NCBI GenBank assembly: GCA_009930275.1
Contig: RZYP01000001.1
Coordinates: 124,001-188,000 of the forward strand
Length of the DNA stretch: 64,000 nt
Reading direction: 5' to 3'
Source of the DNA: Negativicutes bacterium
GTDB taxonomy: Bacteria; Bacillota_C; Negativicutes; Acidaminococcales; Acidaminococcaceae
Part shown: positions 9,505 through 18,726 of the stretch, in pieces
Layout: every line of letters starts with the position of its first letter
Position numbering within the stretch: position 1 is the stretch's first letter
Translations under genes and position numbers: made by a program
The notes under the pieces: generated by a model
The model's database searches: none
Seen by the model: only the letters and a program-made list of their open reading frames with translations
What the model was told of the DNA's origin: nothing

Positions 9505-10554
9505 ATGGACATGGATAAAACTAAGGCTCTTGAAAATGCAATGCGACAGATTGAAAAGGATTTTGGCAAGGGTTCGATTATGAAACTTGGTGAGGCGAAT
9601 GCCAAAATGAACATAGAAACAATCCCAACAGGCGCGCTTTCACTTGATATCGCTCTTGGAGTTGGGGGGATACCCAGAGGACGTATTACAGAGATTTACG
9701 GGCCTGAGTCTTCCGGTAAAACAACGGTTGCTTTACATATGATTGCAGAGGCACAAAAACTTGGCGGTTATGCCGCTTTTATTGATGCAGAGCATGCGCT
9801 TGATCCTGTTTATGCAAGAAGGTTAGGCGTTGATGTAGATAATTTACTGATTTCTCAACCTGATAACGGCGAACAAGCCTTAGAAATTGCTGATGCGCTT
9901 GTGCGCAGCGGTGCTATCGATATTATCGTTATCGACTCTGTTGCTGCATTGGTTCCCCGTGCGGAAATCGAAGGAGAGATGGGAGATTCCCATATGGGCT
10001 TGCAAGCTCGTTTGATGAGCCAGGCCTTGCGTAAACTGACAGGTATTATTTCTAAGTCCAAGACAGCTATGATCTTTATCAATCAAATTCGTGAAAAGGT
10101 CGGCGTAATGTTTGGCAATCCGGAGACAACTACCGGTGGTCGTGCACTGAAGTTTTATTCTACAATCAGATTGGATGTTCGGCGCATAGAGACTTTAAAG
10201 AACGGCAACGATATGATAGGAAGCCGCACCAGAGTCAAGGTGGTTAAAAACAAGATAGCACCTCCTTTCAAACAGGCCGAGTTTGATATAATGTATGGTG
10301 AAGGTATTTCTTTTGTAGGGTGTTTGGTAGACTTAGGAGTCGAAAATGGAATTATTAATAAAAGCGGCGCGTGGTATTCTTATGGCGATGAACGCTTAGG
10401 ACAGGGCAAAGAGAATGTTAAGGAAGCTCTGAAAAACAACAAAAAAATGGCGCAGGAAATTGAGGAAAAGATTCGTGCTATTACTGTTGCCAAACCGACT
10501 GGAGAAGAAGGTAGTGCCGTAAATGCAGAGGCGAGCAGCGAAACAATTAACTAA
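9505..10554 (+). CDS. recA: Recombinase RecA
   Basis: ATP-dependent strand-exchange protein and LexA co-protease. Start MDKTKALE follows AGGGGG (9492-9497). The sequence shows the conserved GKGSIMKLG segment, Walker [10 protein letters not shown] from residue 66, the Walker B region [15 protein letters not shown], loop L1 [18 protein letters not shown] and loop L2 [20 protein letters not shown]. Length 349 aa is normal. Transcription is expected from the LexA-controlled promoter just upstream. Its last 32 bases overlap recX. Confidence 0.98.
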   Translation: MDMDKTKALENAMRQIEKDFGKGSIMKLGEANAKMNIETIPTGALSLDIALGVGGIPRGRITEIYGPESSGKTTVALHMIAEAQKLGGYAAFIDAEHALDPVYARRLGVDVDNLLISQPDNGEQALEIADALVRSGAIDIIVIDSVAALVPRAEIEGEMGDSHMGLQARLMSQALRKLTGIISKSKTAMIFINQIREKVGVMFGNPETTTGGRALKFYSTIRLDVRRIETLKNGNDMIGSRTRVKVVKNKIAPPFKQAEFDIMYGEGISFVGCLVDLGVENGIINKSGAWYSYGDERLGQGKENVKEALKNNKKMAQEIEEKIRAITVAKPTGEEGSAVNAEASSETIN

Positions 10555-11026
10555 TTACGCCCAGGCGTATGATTATGCTTTGGTAAGGCTCTCCTATCGT
10601 GATTACAGCGAAAAGGATTTAGAGAGGCTGCTGCGTCAACATTCTTGTCCCCAGGAAGTAATAGGCGAAGTTTTAGCCAAGCTAAAAGAGTATGCCTTAC
10701 TTGATGATGCCAGATATGCGGATAAGGTTTACGCGGCATGGCTTGCCAAGAAGTATTACGGGATAAATCATTTGCGCCTGGAACTTAAAAAGAAGAATGT
10801 CAGCAATGAATTATCGGCAAAAATTACTGCTTCGTTTTCTGAGGATATGGATTTGGAAAGAGCTATCGAAGCTGGTAAGAACTGGCAAAAGAAGAACGAT
10901 AAAAAGTACGGATTGAAGGATAAAGAAGGTTCGGCAAGATTGGCACGGGCATTATTTGCACGTGGTTTTAACGGCAATGTAATACGGAAAGCATTGAATA
11001 GGTTGGGTAGGGAGTGCAGCGAGTAG
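10523..11026 (+). CDS. recX: Regulatory protein RecX
   Basis: RecX-family proteins bind RecA filaments and inhibit them. The 167-aa product has the repeated three-helix pattern: [20 protein letters not shown], then [29 protein letters not shown], then [21 protein letters not shown]. The ATG at 10523 lies inside the end of recA in another frame (32-base overlap), indicating translational coupling and SOS co-induction. No alternative start codon lies between it and the conserved region, and its ribosome-binding site is only moderate. Confidence 0.88.
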   Translation: MQRRAAKQLTNYAQAYDYALVRLSYRDYSEKDLERLLRQHSCPQEVIGEVLAKLKEYALLDDARYADKVYAAWLAKKYYGINHLRLELKKKNVSNELSAKITASFSEDMDLERAIEAGKNWQKKNDKKYGLKDKEGSARLARALFARGFNGNVIRKALNRLGRECSE

Positions 11027-11032
11027 TTTATC

Positions 11033-11061
11033 TTGACACTTACTGCAAAAGCAGATAGAAT
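11033..11061 (+). promoter_or_regulatory. Strong sigma-A type promoter ahead of rny
   Basis: A perfect -35 TTGACA (11033-11038) and a near-perfect -10 TAGAAT (11056-11061) with a 17-base spacer begin 7 bases after the recX stop. Predicted transcription start is near 11068, giving rny a leader of roughly 90 bases that contains the hairpin at 11103-11142. Confidence 0.75.
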
Positions 11062-11102
11062 TAGACTATCCAATCGTGTTAATGTTTATTTATGTTATTC
11101 AC

Positions 11103-11142
11103 GAGGCGACATGGCTTTATATGTTGCCTCATTTGTTTTTCT
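11103..11142 (+). terminator. Terminator-like hairpin in the rny leader
   Basis: GAGGCGACAT (11103-11112) pairs with ATGTTGCCTC (11121-11130) with one G-T wobble, followed by the T-rich tail ATTTGTTTTTCT. It could terminate recA-recX transcripts. Because it lies downstream of the promoter at 11033 it would also act on rny transcripts, as an attenuator or as the end of a roughly 70-base RNA. Confidence 0.7.
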
Positions 11143-11159
11143 AAAAATATAACTAGGAG

Positions 11160-12704
11160 GTGAAGATTATTTTTGAAATAATCGGAATATCCGTCGGGGT
11201 AGGTTTAGTTGGAGGTATTGCCGGTTATTTAGTACGTAAGAATATTGCCGAGGGTAAGATTGCTACTGCTGAAGAAACCGCCGCACGCATTGTCCAAGAA
11301 GCCGAAAAAACCGGCGAAGCTAAAAAGAAAGAAACACTGCTGGAAGCAAAAGAAGAAATACATCGTCTACGTTCTGAAGTGGAGCGTGAAAATAAAGAAC
11401 GTCGTTCTGAATTACAGCGTTTGGAGCGTAGGTTGGTTCAAAAGGAAGAGAATCTCGACAAAAAGCTTGAATCCTATGAGAAGAAGGAAGAACATCTCAT
11501 CAATCAGGAAAACAAGCTGAGAAGCAGTCAGGAAAAGGTAGATGAACTTTTCGAAAAACAAACTGGTGAGCTGGAACGTATTTCCGGTCTTACCGCAGAT
11601 GATGCAAAAAAAGAACTGCTAAGCAGCGTAGAAACTGAAATAAAGCATGAAACAGCCATGCTCATCAAAGATCTGGAACAACAGGCTAAAGAAGAAGCAG
11701 ACAAAAAAGCGCGTGAAATTGTTTCACTTGCCATTCAACGTTGTGCTGCCGATCATGTTGCTGAAACAACGGTTTCCGTTGTGGCTCTGCCTAACGATGA
11801 AATGAAAGGCCGTATCATAGGCCGTGAAGGTAGAAATATCAGGACTTTAGAAACATTAACCGGTATTGATTTGATTATTGATGATACACCGGAAGCTGTT
11901 ATTATTTCAGGTTTTGACCCTGTTCGCCGTGAAGTGGCGAGAACCGCTTTGGAGAAGCTCATCAATGATGGACGCATCCATCCGGCTCGTATTGAAGAAA
12001 TGGTAGAAAAAGCTCAAAAAGAAGTTGAACAGAAGATTAAGGAAGCAGGAGAACAGGCCACTTTTGAAACCGGAGTACATGGGCTGCATCCGGAATTAAT
12101 CAAACTGCTCGGGCGTTTGAAATATCGCACAAGTTATGGTCAGAATGTTCTGAACCACTCCATCGAAGTTTCTCATTTGGCTGGCATTATGGCAGCCGAG
12201 CTTGGAGTAGATGTGGTTTTGGCGAAACGCGCAGGCTTGTTACACGATATCGGCAAGGCTATTGACCACGAAATGGAAGGGTCCCATGTCGAGATTGGCG
12301 CAGACATTGCCAAGAAGTATCGTGAGAGTGAACAGGTTATTAACTCTATCCAGGCACATCATGGTGATGTAGAACCGACTTCTGTAGAAGCTGTTTTAGT
12401 TGCAGCTGCTGACGCGGTTTCTGCTGCAAGACCTGGTGCACGCCGTGAAACTTTGGAAAGTTACTTGAAACGTTTAACGCGATTGGAAGAGATTTCCGAG
12501 TCCTTTGCGGGCGTGGAAAAATGTTTTGCGGTTCAAGCTGGTCGTGAAATCCGTATAATGGTTAAGCCTGATCAAATTGATGATGCTGAATCCGTTTTGC
12601 TGGCACGTGATATTGCCAAGAAAATTGAGGCAGAGATGGAATATCCTGGCCAGATTAAGGTAATAATTATTCGTGAGACCCGTGCTGTAGATTACGCTAA
12701 ATAA
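11160..12704 (+). CDS. rny: Ribonuclease Y
   Basis: Membrane-anchored endonuclease that starts mRNA decay in many Firmicutes. Order: N-terminal membrane helix ([19 protein letters not shown]), long charged coiled coil (about 30-190), KH domain with [15 protein letters not shown] (about 220-235), and HD domain with [15 protein letters not shown] from about residue 362. Length near 514 aa is normal. The start is odd: GTG 11160 lies within the Shine-Dalgarno AGGAGGTG (11155-11162), and no in-frame ATG/GTG/TTG follows before the membrane helix. ATT at 11166 or 11169 is correctly spaced (5 or 8 bases) and may be used. Confidence 0.95.
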   Translation: MKIIFEIIGISVGVGLVGGIAGYLVRKNIAEGKIATAEETAARIVQEAEKTGEAKKKETLLEAKEEIHRLRSEVERENKERRSELQRLERRLVQKEENLDKKLESYEKKEEHLINQENKLRSSQEKVDELFEKQTGELERISGLTADDAKKELLSSVETEIKHETAMLIKDLEQQAKEEADKKAREIVSLAIQRCAADHVAETTVSVVALPNDEMKGRIIGREGRNIRTLETLTGIDLIIDDTPEAVIISGFDPVRREVARTALEKLINDGRIHPARIEEMVEKAQKEVEQKIKEAGEQATFETGVHGLHPELIKLLGRLKYRTSYGQNVLNHSIEVSHLAGIMAAELGVDVVLAKRAGLLHDIGKAIDHEMEGSHVEIGADIAKKYRESEQVINSIQAHHGDVEPTSVEAVLVAAADAVSAARPGARRETLESYLKRLTRLEEISESFAGVEKCFAVQAGREIRIMVKPDQIDDAESVLLARDIAKKIEAEMEYPGQIKVIIIRETRAVDYAK

Positions 12705-12713
12705 TTAAATTAA

Positions 12714-12752
12714 GCTCCAATCACCTTACCATGATGATTGGAGCCTTTTTTT
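12714..12752 (+). terminator. Terminator after rny
   Basis: GCTCCAATCA (12714-12723) pairs perfectly with TGATTGGAGC (12735-12744), followed by a seven-base T-tract. It ends the rny transcript. Confidence 0.92.
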
Positions 12753-12815
12753 GTGCAAAAATTATTATAATACTGTATAATTAGGTTCATAATAATACTA
12801 CTCGGAGGCATTGTA

Positions 12816-13217
12816 ATGAGAATTGAAGGCGCTGGTGGCTGTTTTGACAATCGAATTTATGAAATTGATGCAGGTGTCGCCTGGCAGATTATCTTATTAG
12901 TTGTGGCTGAGATGGGCATTAAGGTTGAAGAGCAGGACAACGAGGCACATCTTATTAATGGCACTATTGGGGAAAAACTAGTTAACATTGCGTTGCAGGA
13001 AGCAGGAGCAGATACCTGCCAAATAATAATTGATACCCGCACAAAAGTGTTGCAGATTTATTCCTGGAGGCCGGAAGAAAAAGAAGTAAATGACTTTTAT
13101 GAATCCTTCGAGAAGAAGATCAAAGAATTTGCCGCTTTTATTTTATGTCCAGGCTGCCGCGCCAAAATAAGTTCCAGCGCGAAATTCTGCCCTGAATGCG
13201 GTGCGAAAGTAAAATAA
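12816..13217 (+). CDS. Uncharacterised protein with C-terminal zinc ribbon
   Basis: I do not recognise this 133-aa protein. The N-terminal 100 residues look like a compact alpha/beta fold (DAGVAWQIILLVVAEMGIK helix, then strands with TCQIIIDTR and VLQIYSW). The C-terminus is a zinc ribbon, CPGC and FCPECG separated by 12 residues. There is no signal peptide or membrane span. AGGAGG-like CGGAGGC precedes the ATG by about 7 bases. It stands alone between the rny terminator and a bidirectional terminator shared with rpmB, so it is probably monocistronic. Function unknown. Confidence 0.75.
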   Translation: MRIEGAGGCFDNRIYEIDAGVAWQIILLVVAEMGIKVEEQDNEAHLINGTIGEKLVNIALQEAGADTCQIIIDTRTKVLQIYSWRPEEKEVNDFYESFEKKIKEFAAFILCPGCRAKISSSAKFCPECGAKVK

Positions 13218-13221
13218 AAAA

Positions 13222-13252
13222 GAAACCAAGTACCTTTGTGGTATTTGGTTTC
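13222..13252. terminator. Bidirectional terminator between zinc-ribbon gene and rpmB
   Basis: GAAACCAAGTACC (13222-13234) pairs with GGTATTTGGTTTC (13240-13252) with one G-T wobble. T-rich tails exist on both sides (ATTTTTAT after it on +, TTTTTTATTTTAC on -), serving the convergent genes at 12816 and 13276. Confidence 0.88.
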
Positions 13253-13275
13253 ATTTTTATCTTACAGATTTGAAA

Positions 13276-13467
13276 TTAAATTGCGCGGTTGACTTTCCCG
13301 GAGCGTAGGCAACGGGTACAAACGTTTACGCCACGGGTTGAGCCTTCAACAACTGCTCTTACGTGTTGGATGTTTGGTTTCCACGAACGTTTTGTATGTC
13401 TATTAGAGTGACTGACATTAGAACCGGCCATCTCACCTTTACCACAAATTTCACAAATGCATGCCAT
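13276..13467 (-). CDS. rpmB: 50S ribosomal protein L28
   Basis: Small basic protein of the large subunit. The 63-aa sequence has the L28 signature: SNVSHSNRHTKRSWKPNIQ followed by RAVVEGSTRGVNVCTRCLRSG. It is the zinc-binding form, with CEIC near the N-terminus and CTRC near the C-terminus. A strong AAGGAGG precedes the ATG on the minus strand. It is encoded alone, divergent from recG and convergent with the zinc-ribbon gene, as often seen in Firmicutes. Confidence 0.97.
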   Translation of the reverse strand: MACICEICGKGEMAGSNVSHSNRHTKRSWKPNIQHVRAVVEGSTRGVNVCTRCLRSGKVNRAI

Positions 13468-13588
13468 AGTCGCACCTCCTTTAAGTGTAAGGCAAAACCT
13501 TTTTATGAATTCAACAATAGTATGTTACCATAGAGTGGTACTAAAATGCAAGAAAAAAAACGAATGACCTGATTAGGTGGTGATTTTT

Positions 13589-15652
13589 TTGTGGTGGCAG
13601 CAGCCGATAACGATTCTTAAAGGAATTGGAACTAAAAAGGCGCTTGATTTTAAAAAATTAAACGTTGAAACAGTTGGGGATATATTGAATATGTACCCGC
13701 GGTTAAACAGTTATATCGATTATTCCCGACTGAAGAAAATTAAAGAACTTGCGACGAATAATGAAAGACAAATTTTTACTGCTGAGATTGCTAGCATTGT
13801 GGAGAAATATTCCCACAAAGGAAAGCGCTACAGTTTAGTCACTGTTCGCGACGAAACCGGCTATGCTGAGATTTATTTTTTTTCACAACAAAGGTTTCTC
13901 GTTAAAAAATTAAGAGCAGGCATGAACGCAGTAGTGACTGGAAAAGTCAAGCTGGGAAGAATCGGTCGTATTGTGACAGAAGCAGCCTTGCAAACTGTTG
14001 ATCAGGAAGGGCAGGCCGCAGCTCCAGGCATTTTGCCTGTTTATAGTCTGGCAGGATCATTGACACAGAATGACTTAAGAAATGCAGTGCGACAGGCATT
14101 AGTATTAGCTGAAGGTTATTTGCCGGAATCGTTGCCACAAAATGTTATTGATTCACGCAAACTAATTGGTCGTCTCGAAGCGTTGAGAAATATTCATTTC
14201 CCCAAAAATTTCAAAGCATTAAAAGAAGCTAAAGATAGATTTGTTTTTGAAGAGTTATACCTTCTGCAGTGCGGCCTGTTATATTACAGAAGTAAGACAA
14301 GATCAGAAAAAAACGGCATAAAACACGGAGTGGACGGTTACGTTATCAATGAAATATTAGCGCACCTGCCTTTTCAGCTTACAAAAGCCCAAAAAAATGC
14401 ATGGATGGAAATTTCCCTTGATATGCAGGGGGAAAAACCTATGCACAGGCTTTTACAGGGAGATGTTGGTTCCGGCAAAACCGTCATTTCGGCCCTGGCT
14501 TTAGCAAAGACAGCTGAGAACGGTTATCAAGGATGTATAATGGTACCAACAGAGATTCTCGCGCAACAGCATTATGAAACATTAAAGGAATTTTTAGCAC
14601 CTACATCTCTGCGGATAGAAATTTTAACAAGCAGTGTTAAGGCCAGCAGGAGAAAAGAAATCTTGGCAGCTCTGGCTGGTGGAGAAATTGATATTATCGT
14701 TGGTACGCATTCATTGATTCAGGAAGATGTTGTCTTTAACGCATTGGCGTTGGTAATTACTGACGAGCAACATCGTTTTGGCGTCGACCAAAGAGCAAAA
14801 TTAGCGAACAAGTCAGAGTTTGCACCTGATATTTTGGTTATGACGGCAACACCGATACCGCGGACACTGGCTCTTACGGTTTTTGGCGACCTGGACGTTT
14901 CTGTTATGCGCGGCTTGCCTCCCGGCCGTAAGCCAATCGAGACTTTATGTTTCACAAATGAAAAGCGCCCGGAAATATACGCGGGTATGCTGAGAGAAGT
15001 GAAAAAGGGCCATCAGGCTTATGTAGTCTGCCCTTTGATAGAAGAATCAGAAGTATTTGAGGTTAATTCCGCAAGCGAAGTTTATGAGGAATTGTCTAAA
15101 GGATATTTACAGGATATTTCCTGTGGGCTCTTACATGGTCGAATGAAAGAGAGCGAAAAAGAAATAATCATGAAGGGTTTCATTGATGGAAGAATAGATG
15201 TTTTAGTTGCCACGACGGTAATCGAGGTAGGTGTCAATGTGCCAAATGCTTCGTTGATGGTTATTGAGGGCGCGGATCGTTTTGGACTGGCGCAAATGCA
15301 TCAATTAAGGGGAAGGGTTGGTCGCGGCAATAATCAGTCGTACTGTGTGCTTTTGACTGATTCGGACAGACCTGAGACACTTTTCCGGTTGAAGATCATG
15401 CACGAATGCTCAGATGGCTTTATTTTGGCTGAGAAGGACCTTGAATTGCGGGGTGCCGGTCAACTATTCGGCATGAGGCAACACGGGTTGCCTGATTTGC
15501 ACATTGCTGATATACTGCATGATATGGACGTTTTGGTCGAGGCCCGTGAATTTGCGAAAAAAACAGTAGCAGACCCGATAGGGTTTCAAGAAGTTGAAGA
15601 GGCATTGCAGAGCCAATTTGATGAGAGATTTCAGCGAATCTTTAATTTATAG
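13589..15652 (+). CDS. recG: ATP-dependent DNA helicase RecG
   Basis: Remodels stalled replication forks and branched DNA. The N-terminal wedge/OB domain (about 50-150) precedes helicase motifs: I GDVGSGKT near 291, II DEQH near 392 (RecG-type), III TATPIPRTL, then VIEVGVNVPNA and QLRGRVGRG. Near 687 aa, normal length. I prefer TTG 13589 because AGGTGGTG (13575-13582) is a fitting Shine-Dalgarno; the GTG codons at 13577 and 13580 lie inside that sequence. It is divergent from rpmB and followed 18 bases later by a VTT-family gene. Confidence 0.95.
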   Translation: MWWQQPITILKGIGTKKALDFKKLNVETVGDILNMYPRLNSYIDYSRLKKIKELATNNERQIFTAEIASIVEKYSHKGKRYSLVTVRDETGYAEIYFFSQQRFLVKKLRAGMNAVVTGKVKLGRIGRIVTEAALQTVDQEGQAAAPGILPVYSLAGSLTQNDLRNAVRQALVLAEGYLPESLPQNVIDSRKLIGRLEALRNIHFPKNFKALKEAKDRFVFEELYLLQCGLLYYRSKTRSEKNGIKHGVDGYVINEILAHLPFQLTKAQKNAWMEISLDMQGEKPMHRLLQGDVGSGKTVISALALAKTAENGYQGCIMVPTEILAQQHYETLKEFLAPTSLRIEILTSSVKASRRKEILAALAGGEIDIIVGTHSLIQEDVVFNALALVITDEQHRFGVDQRAKLANKSEFAPDILVMTATPIPRTLALTVFGDLDVSVMRGLPPGRKPIETLCFTNEKRPEIYAGMLREVKKGHQAYVVCPLIEESEVFEVNSASEVYEELSKGYLQDISCGLLHGRMKESEKEIIMKGFIDGRIDVLVATTVIEVGVNVPNASLMVIEGADRFGLAQMHQLRGRVGRGNNQSYCVLLTDSDRPETLFRLKIMHECSDGFILAEKDLELRGAGQLFGMRQHGLPDLHIADILHDMDVLVEAREFAKKTVADPIGFQEVEEALQSQFDERFQRIFNL

Positions 15653-15670
15653 ATACCGAAAGAGGCTAAT

Positions 15671-16390
15671 ATGGAATACAAAAACAGACCTTGGTACGAA
15701 CAGGAAGCATATGTGAAAATAGGTGCATTTCTTCTCCTGTTGCTGGTTCTTTTTGGCATACATCTGCTTTTACCTGATTTTTTTCCTAAAATCATCAAAT
15801 TGTCAAGCAGTGGAAATGTTGAAGAGGTTATAGAGTTTTTACGTTCTTTTGGCGCTTGGGCAATTCTGGTAAGTTTTTTCCTTGATGTTCTTGTCAATGC
15901 TGTCGGTGTTTTGCCTTCTATTTTTATCTCTACCGGCAACGGACTTCTATTTGGCTTGCCAATAGGTGTGCTTGTTTCCTGGGTAGCAGAGTCCGTAGGT
16001 GTCATAATCAGCTTTTTACTCATGCGCTACTTCTTTCGCGAATCTGCTGAAAAGTTAATCCATAAAAGTCGAAATCTCGAAAAACTTGATGAAATGAGCG
16101 GAAAAAAAGGTTTACAGGTGATGGCTATTGCAAGAATGCTGCCTTATTTTCCTTCCGGCATTCTTACCGCTTTAGGTGCAGTTAGTAAAATGAGTGTTCG
16201 TGACTATATTATAGCTACTTTTATCGGTAAGCTGCCATCGACAGCGCTGGAGGTAATTGTAGGTCATGATATAGTAAATTACAAACAACATCTTGATCGT
16301 TTGGCAATAATAGCTACAATGATTGCACTTGTTTACGTTTATGTATTGTGGGAAAGATGGAAAAAGAAAAAACTAGGAAAAAGAAATTGA
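15671..16390 (+). CDS. TVP38/TMEM64 (VTT/DedA-like) membrane protein
   Basis: Integral membrane protein of 239 aa with about five to six hydrophobic segments. The VTT domain is recognisable: FISTGNGLLFGLPIGVLVSWVAESVG (two pieces of the re-entrant helix), then RMLPYFPSGILTALGAVSKMS and TFIGKLPSTALEVIVGHD. DedA/VTT proteins include lipid-carrier flippases such as UptA, but this TVP38 branch has no assigned bacterial substrate. It ends just before a terminator, so it probably shares the recG transcript. Confidence 0.85.
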   Translation: MEYKNRPWYEQEAYVKIGAFLLLLLVLFGIHLLLPDFFPKIIKLSSSGNVEEVIEFLRSFGAWAILVSFFLDVLVNAVGVLPSIFISTGNGLLFGLPIGVLVSWVAESVGVIISFLLMRYFFRESAEKLIHKSRNLEKLDEMSGKKGLQVMAIARMLPYFPSGILTALGAVSKMSVRDYIIATFIGKLPSTALEVIVGHDIVNYKQHLDRLAIIATMIALVYVYVLWERWKKKKLGKRN

Positions 16391-16408
16391 TATCAGCGGA
16401 GCTATTTC

Positions 16409-16441
16409 AAAACCACTTTCAGATGAAAGTGGTTTTTTTTA
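16409..16441 (+). terminator. Terminator after the VTT gene
   Basis: AAACCACTTTC and GAAAGTGGTTT flank a four-base loop (AGAT) and are followed by a run of eight T. It ends the recG-VTT transcript. Confidence 0.93.
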
Positions 16442-16574
16442 TAAAGTGTCAAGTAGTTAACATAAAGATATTAAATAATAAATATTGTTTGAGAAGTTTT
16501 GAAAAAGAAGGAAAAGGTAGCTGTTTCATAGAACTCTTGACCTGTTAAATAATTCGGATAAGGGGGAAGCATGT

Positions 16575-18644
16575 ATGAAAGAGTATACTGGAGATCGGAT
16601 CAGAAACGTCGCAATTGTAGGTCATGGTGGAGCGGGAACAACATCTGTTACAGAAGCTTTGCTGTATCGCTCCGGTGCAATTTCCCGGATGTGCAAAGTG
16701 GAAGATGGAGCTACCACCACGGACTACGAGCCGGAAGAAATTAAAAGAAAAGTTTCAGTAAATGCAACTTTGGCACCGGTTGAGTGGCGCGATTCCAAGA
16801 TTAACTTTATCGACACCCCGGGTTTTGCGGATTTTGTTGCCGAGGTAAAATGTGCATTTCGTGCTGTTGATAGCGCCTTGATCGTCGTGTGTGCTACTTC
16901 AGGTGTACAGGTTGGAACGGAACAATGCTGGAAATTAGCAGAAGAGGCAGGTTTACCAAGAATTTTTTTTGTTAATAAAATGGATCGTGAAAATGCAGAT
17001 TTTGAAACTATTCTCGATGATTTGCGCAACAAATTCGGTAAGAGGGTATTACCTCTGCAACTCCCATTAGGCAAAGAAGACAGTTTTTGCGGGCTCATAG
17101 ATGTCTTTAAAATGAAGGCATATAAGGCCAATGGGAACGATTCAATTGAAATGGATATCCCCGAAGATATGCTTGAATATGCGCAAGAGGCCCGCGCCAA
17201 AATGATAGAAGCAGCGGTTGAAGCCGATGACGATATCATGATGCGCTATCTCGACGGCGAAACTATTAGTGATGAAGAAATCATGAAATGCTTGATCAAA
17301 GGCATCAGGCACGCGGTTATTTTCCCCGTTCTGAGCGGCAGTGCGTATAAAGATATTGGCTTAGGCCGTTTGATGAATGCTATTGTAGATTATACTTATC
17401 CGGCCATTCTTAACGATTTTGTCGTAACAAATGAAAAAACCGGGGAAGAAGAAATACGTGATGCTAACGCGCCAATGGCGGCTCTTGTTTTTAAAACCAC
17501 GTCTGACCCATTTGTTGGGCGCTTAAGCTTTTTTAGAGTGTTCTCCGGTAAAATCTCCGCGGACTCCATCGTTTACAATGCGAGCCGTGACCATGAGGAA
17601 AGAATCGGTTCTGTCTTCACAATGCGCGGTAAGACACAAATCCCCTTGAAGGCGATTTCAGCAGGTGATATAGGCGTTGTTGCTAAGCTGCAGTATACAT
17701 CTACGGGCGATACTCTCAGCGATAAAAATGCTCCTGTTAAGTTTGAACAGATTGCGTTCCCTTTGCCTATGTATACAAGATCAATTTTTGCCAAGAAAAA
17801 AGGAGAAGAAGAAAAGATCGCAACTGCTTTGACCCGCCTTATGGATGAGGATCCGACAATTATTGTTACAAAAAATACGGTTACTAAAGAAACGCTCATT
17901 AGTGGCATGGGCGACCAACATATAGAAATTATTATGGAAAGAATGGCGAGGAAGTTTGGCGTTGAAGCCGTACTGAAACCGCCAATGGTAGAATATCGCG
18001 AAACCATAAGGAGTTCCGCGGAAGTCGAAGGCAAACATAAAAAGCAAAGCGGCGGACATGGCCAGTATGGACATGTGGTCATCAAAATGGAGCCACTGCC
18101 TCCGGGATCCGGCTTTGAATTTGTTGACAAGATTTTTGGCGGAGCGGTTCCCCGTCAGTACATTCCTGCCGTTGAAAAAGGCATGAAAGAGTCGATGGAG
18201 CATGGAATCTTAGCGGGTTATCCTGTTGTCGATGTTCGTGTAACCCTCCTTGATGGTTCGTATCATACAGTCGACTCATCAGAAATGGCGTTTAAAATTG
18301 CTTCACATGAAGCCTTTAAGAAGGCGGCAGAGAAGTCTAACCCAGTTTTGATGGAACCCTATTATAATTTGGATGTTCATTGCGCGGAAAGTATGATGGG
18401 TGATGTCATAGGCGATCTTAATACGAAACGCGGTCGTATTCTGGGTATGCAGAGCTTAGAGGGCGGAATGAGCTGCGTCAAGGCGCAGGTGCCTTATGCA
18501 GAGATTTCGGGTTACGCAGTTGATTTGCGTGCTTTGACTCAAGGCTTAGGTACTTTCGAAATGAAGTTTGACCACTATGAAGATGTTCCCCTGAAACTTG
18601 CGGAAAAAATCATAGCAGAACGCGCAACTTTGAAAGAACAATAA
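16575..18644 (+). CDS. EF-G-like translational GTPase (paralog type), altered P-loop
   Basis: Full-length (689 aa) EF-G family protein: G domain, domain II, III, IV (HGQYGHVVIKMEP) and V. It resembles the divergent EF-G paralogs that lie outside the str operon, not canonical FusA. G3 DTPGFADF, G4 NKMD and a G5-like SGSAYKD are present. The P-loop reads GHGGAGTTS (16-24), so the invariant Lys is Thr22 (codon ACA, 16638-16640), which questions normal GTP hydrolysis. AGGGGG (16561-16566) favours ATG 16575 over ATG 16571. Monocistronic, with a terminator behind. Canonical fusA is not in the window. Confidence 0.88.
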   Translation: MKEYTGDRIRNVAIVGHGGAGTTSVTEALLYRSGAISRMCKVEDGATTTDYEPEEIKRKVSVNATLAPVEWRDSKINFIDTPGFADFVAEVKCAFRAVDSALIVVCATSGVQVGTEQCWKLAEEAGLPRIFFVNKMDRENADFETILDDLRNKFGKRVLPLQLPLGKEDSFCGLIDVFKMKAYKANGNDSIEMDIPEDMLEYAQEARAKMIEAAVEADDDIMMRYLDGETISDEEIMKCLIKGIRHAVIFPVLSGSAYKDIGLGRLMNAIVDYTYPAILNDFVVTNEKTGEEEIRDANAPMAALVFKTTSDPFVGRLSFFRVFSGKISADSIVYNASRDHEERIGSVFTMRGKTQIPLKAISAGDIGVVAKLQYTSTGDTLSDKNAPVKFEQIAFPLPMYTRSIFAKKKGEEEKIATALTRLMDEDPTIIVTKNTVTKETLISGMGDQHIEIIMERMARKFGVEAVLKPPMVEYRETIRSSAEVEGKHKKQSGGHGQYGHVVIKMEPLPPGSGFEFVDKIFGGAVPRQYIPAVEKGMKESMEHGILAGYPVVDVRVTLLDGSYHTVDSSEMAFKIASHEAFKKAAEKSNPVLMEPYYNLDVHCAESMMGDVIGDLNTKRGRILGMQSLEGGMSCVKAQVPYAEISGYAVDLRALTQGLGTFEMKFDHYEDVPLKLAEKIIAERATLKEQ

Positions 18645-18651
18645 TTTTCGG

Positions 18652-18687
18652 GAAGGTTGTCCGCTTTCAAGTGGACGACCTTCTTTG
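18652..18687 (+). terminator. Terminator after the EF-G paralog
   Basis: GAAGGTTGTCC (18652-18662) pairs with GGACGACCTTC (18673-18683) with one wobble. The T-tail is short (TTTG), so efficiency is uncertain. Confidence 0.7.
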
Positions 18688-18726
18688 TCAAATAACAGAT
18701 AAAATTTTCTTCAGGAGGTGTTTGTT

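Noticed and set aside
13526..13540. TACCA-TAGAG-TGGTA inverted repeat between rpmB and recG
   Set aside because: Arms of five bases are expected by chance; no promoter alignment gives it a clear role.
16724..18203. Long minus-strand open frames (up to 185 codons) opposite the EF-G paralog
   Set aside because: Antisense shadows of a conserved gene; Ser/Leu-rich products with no family features.
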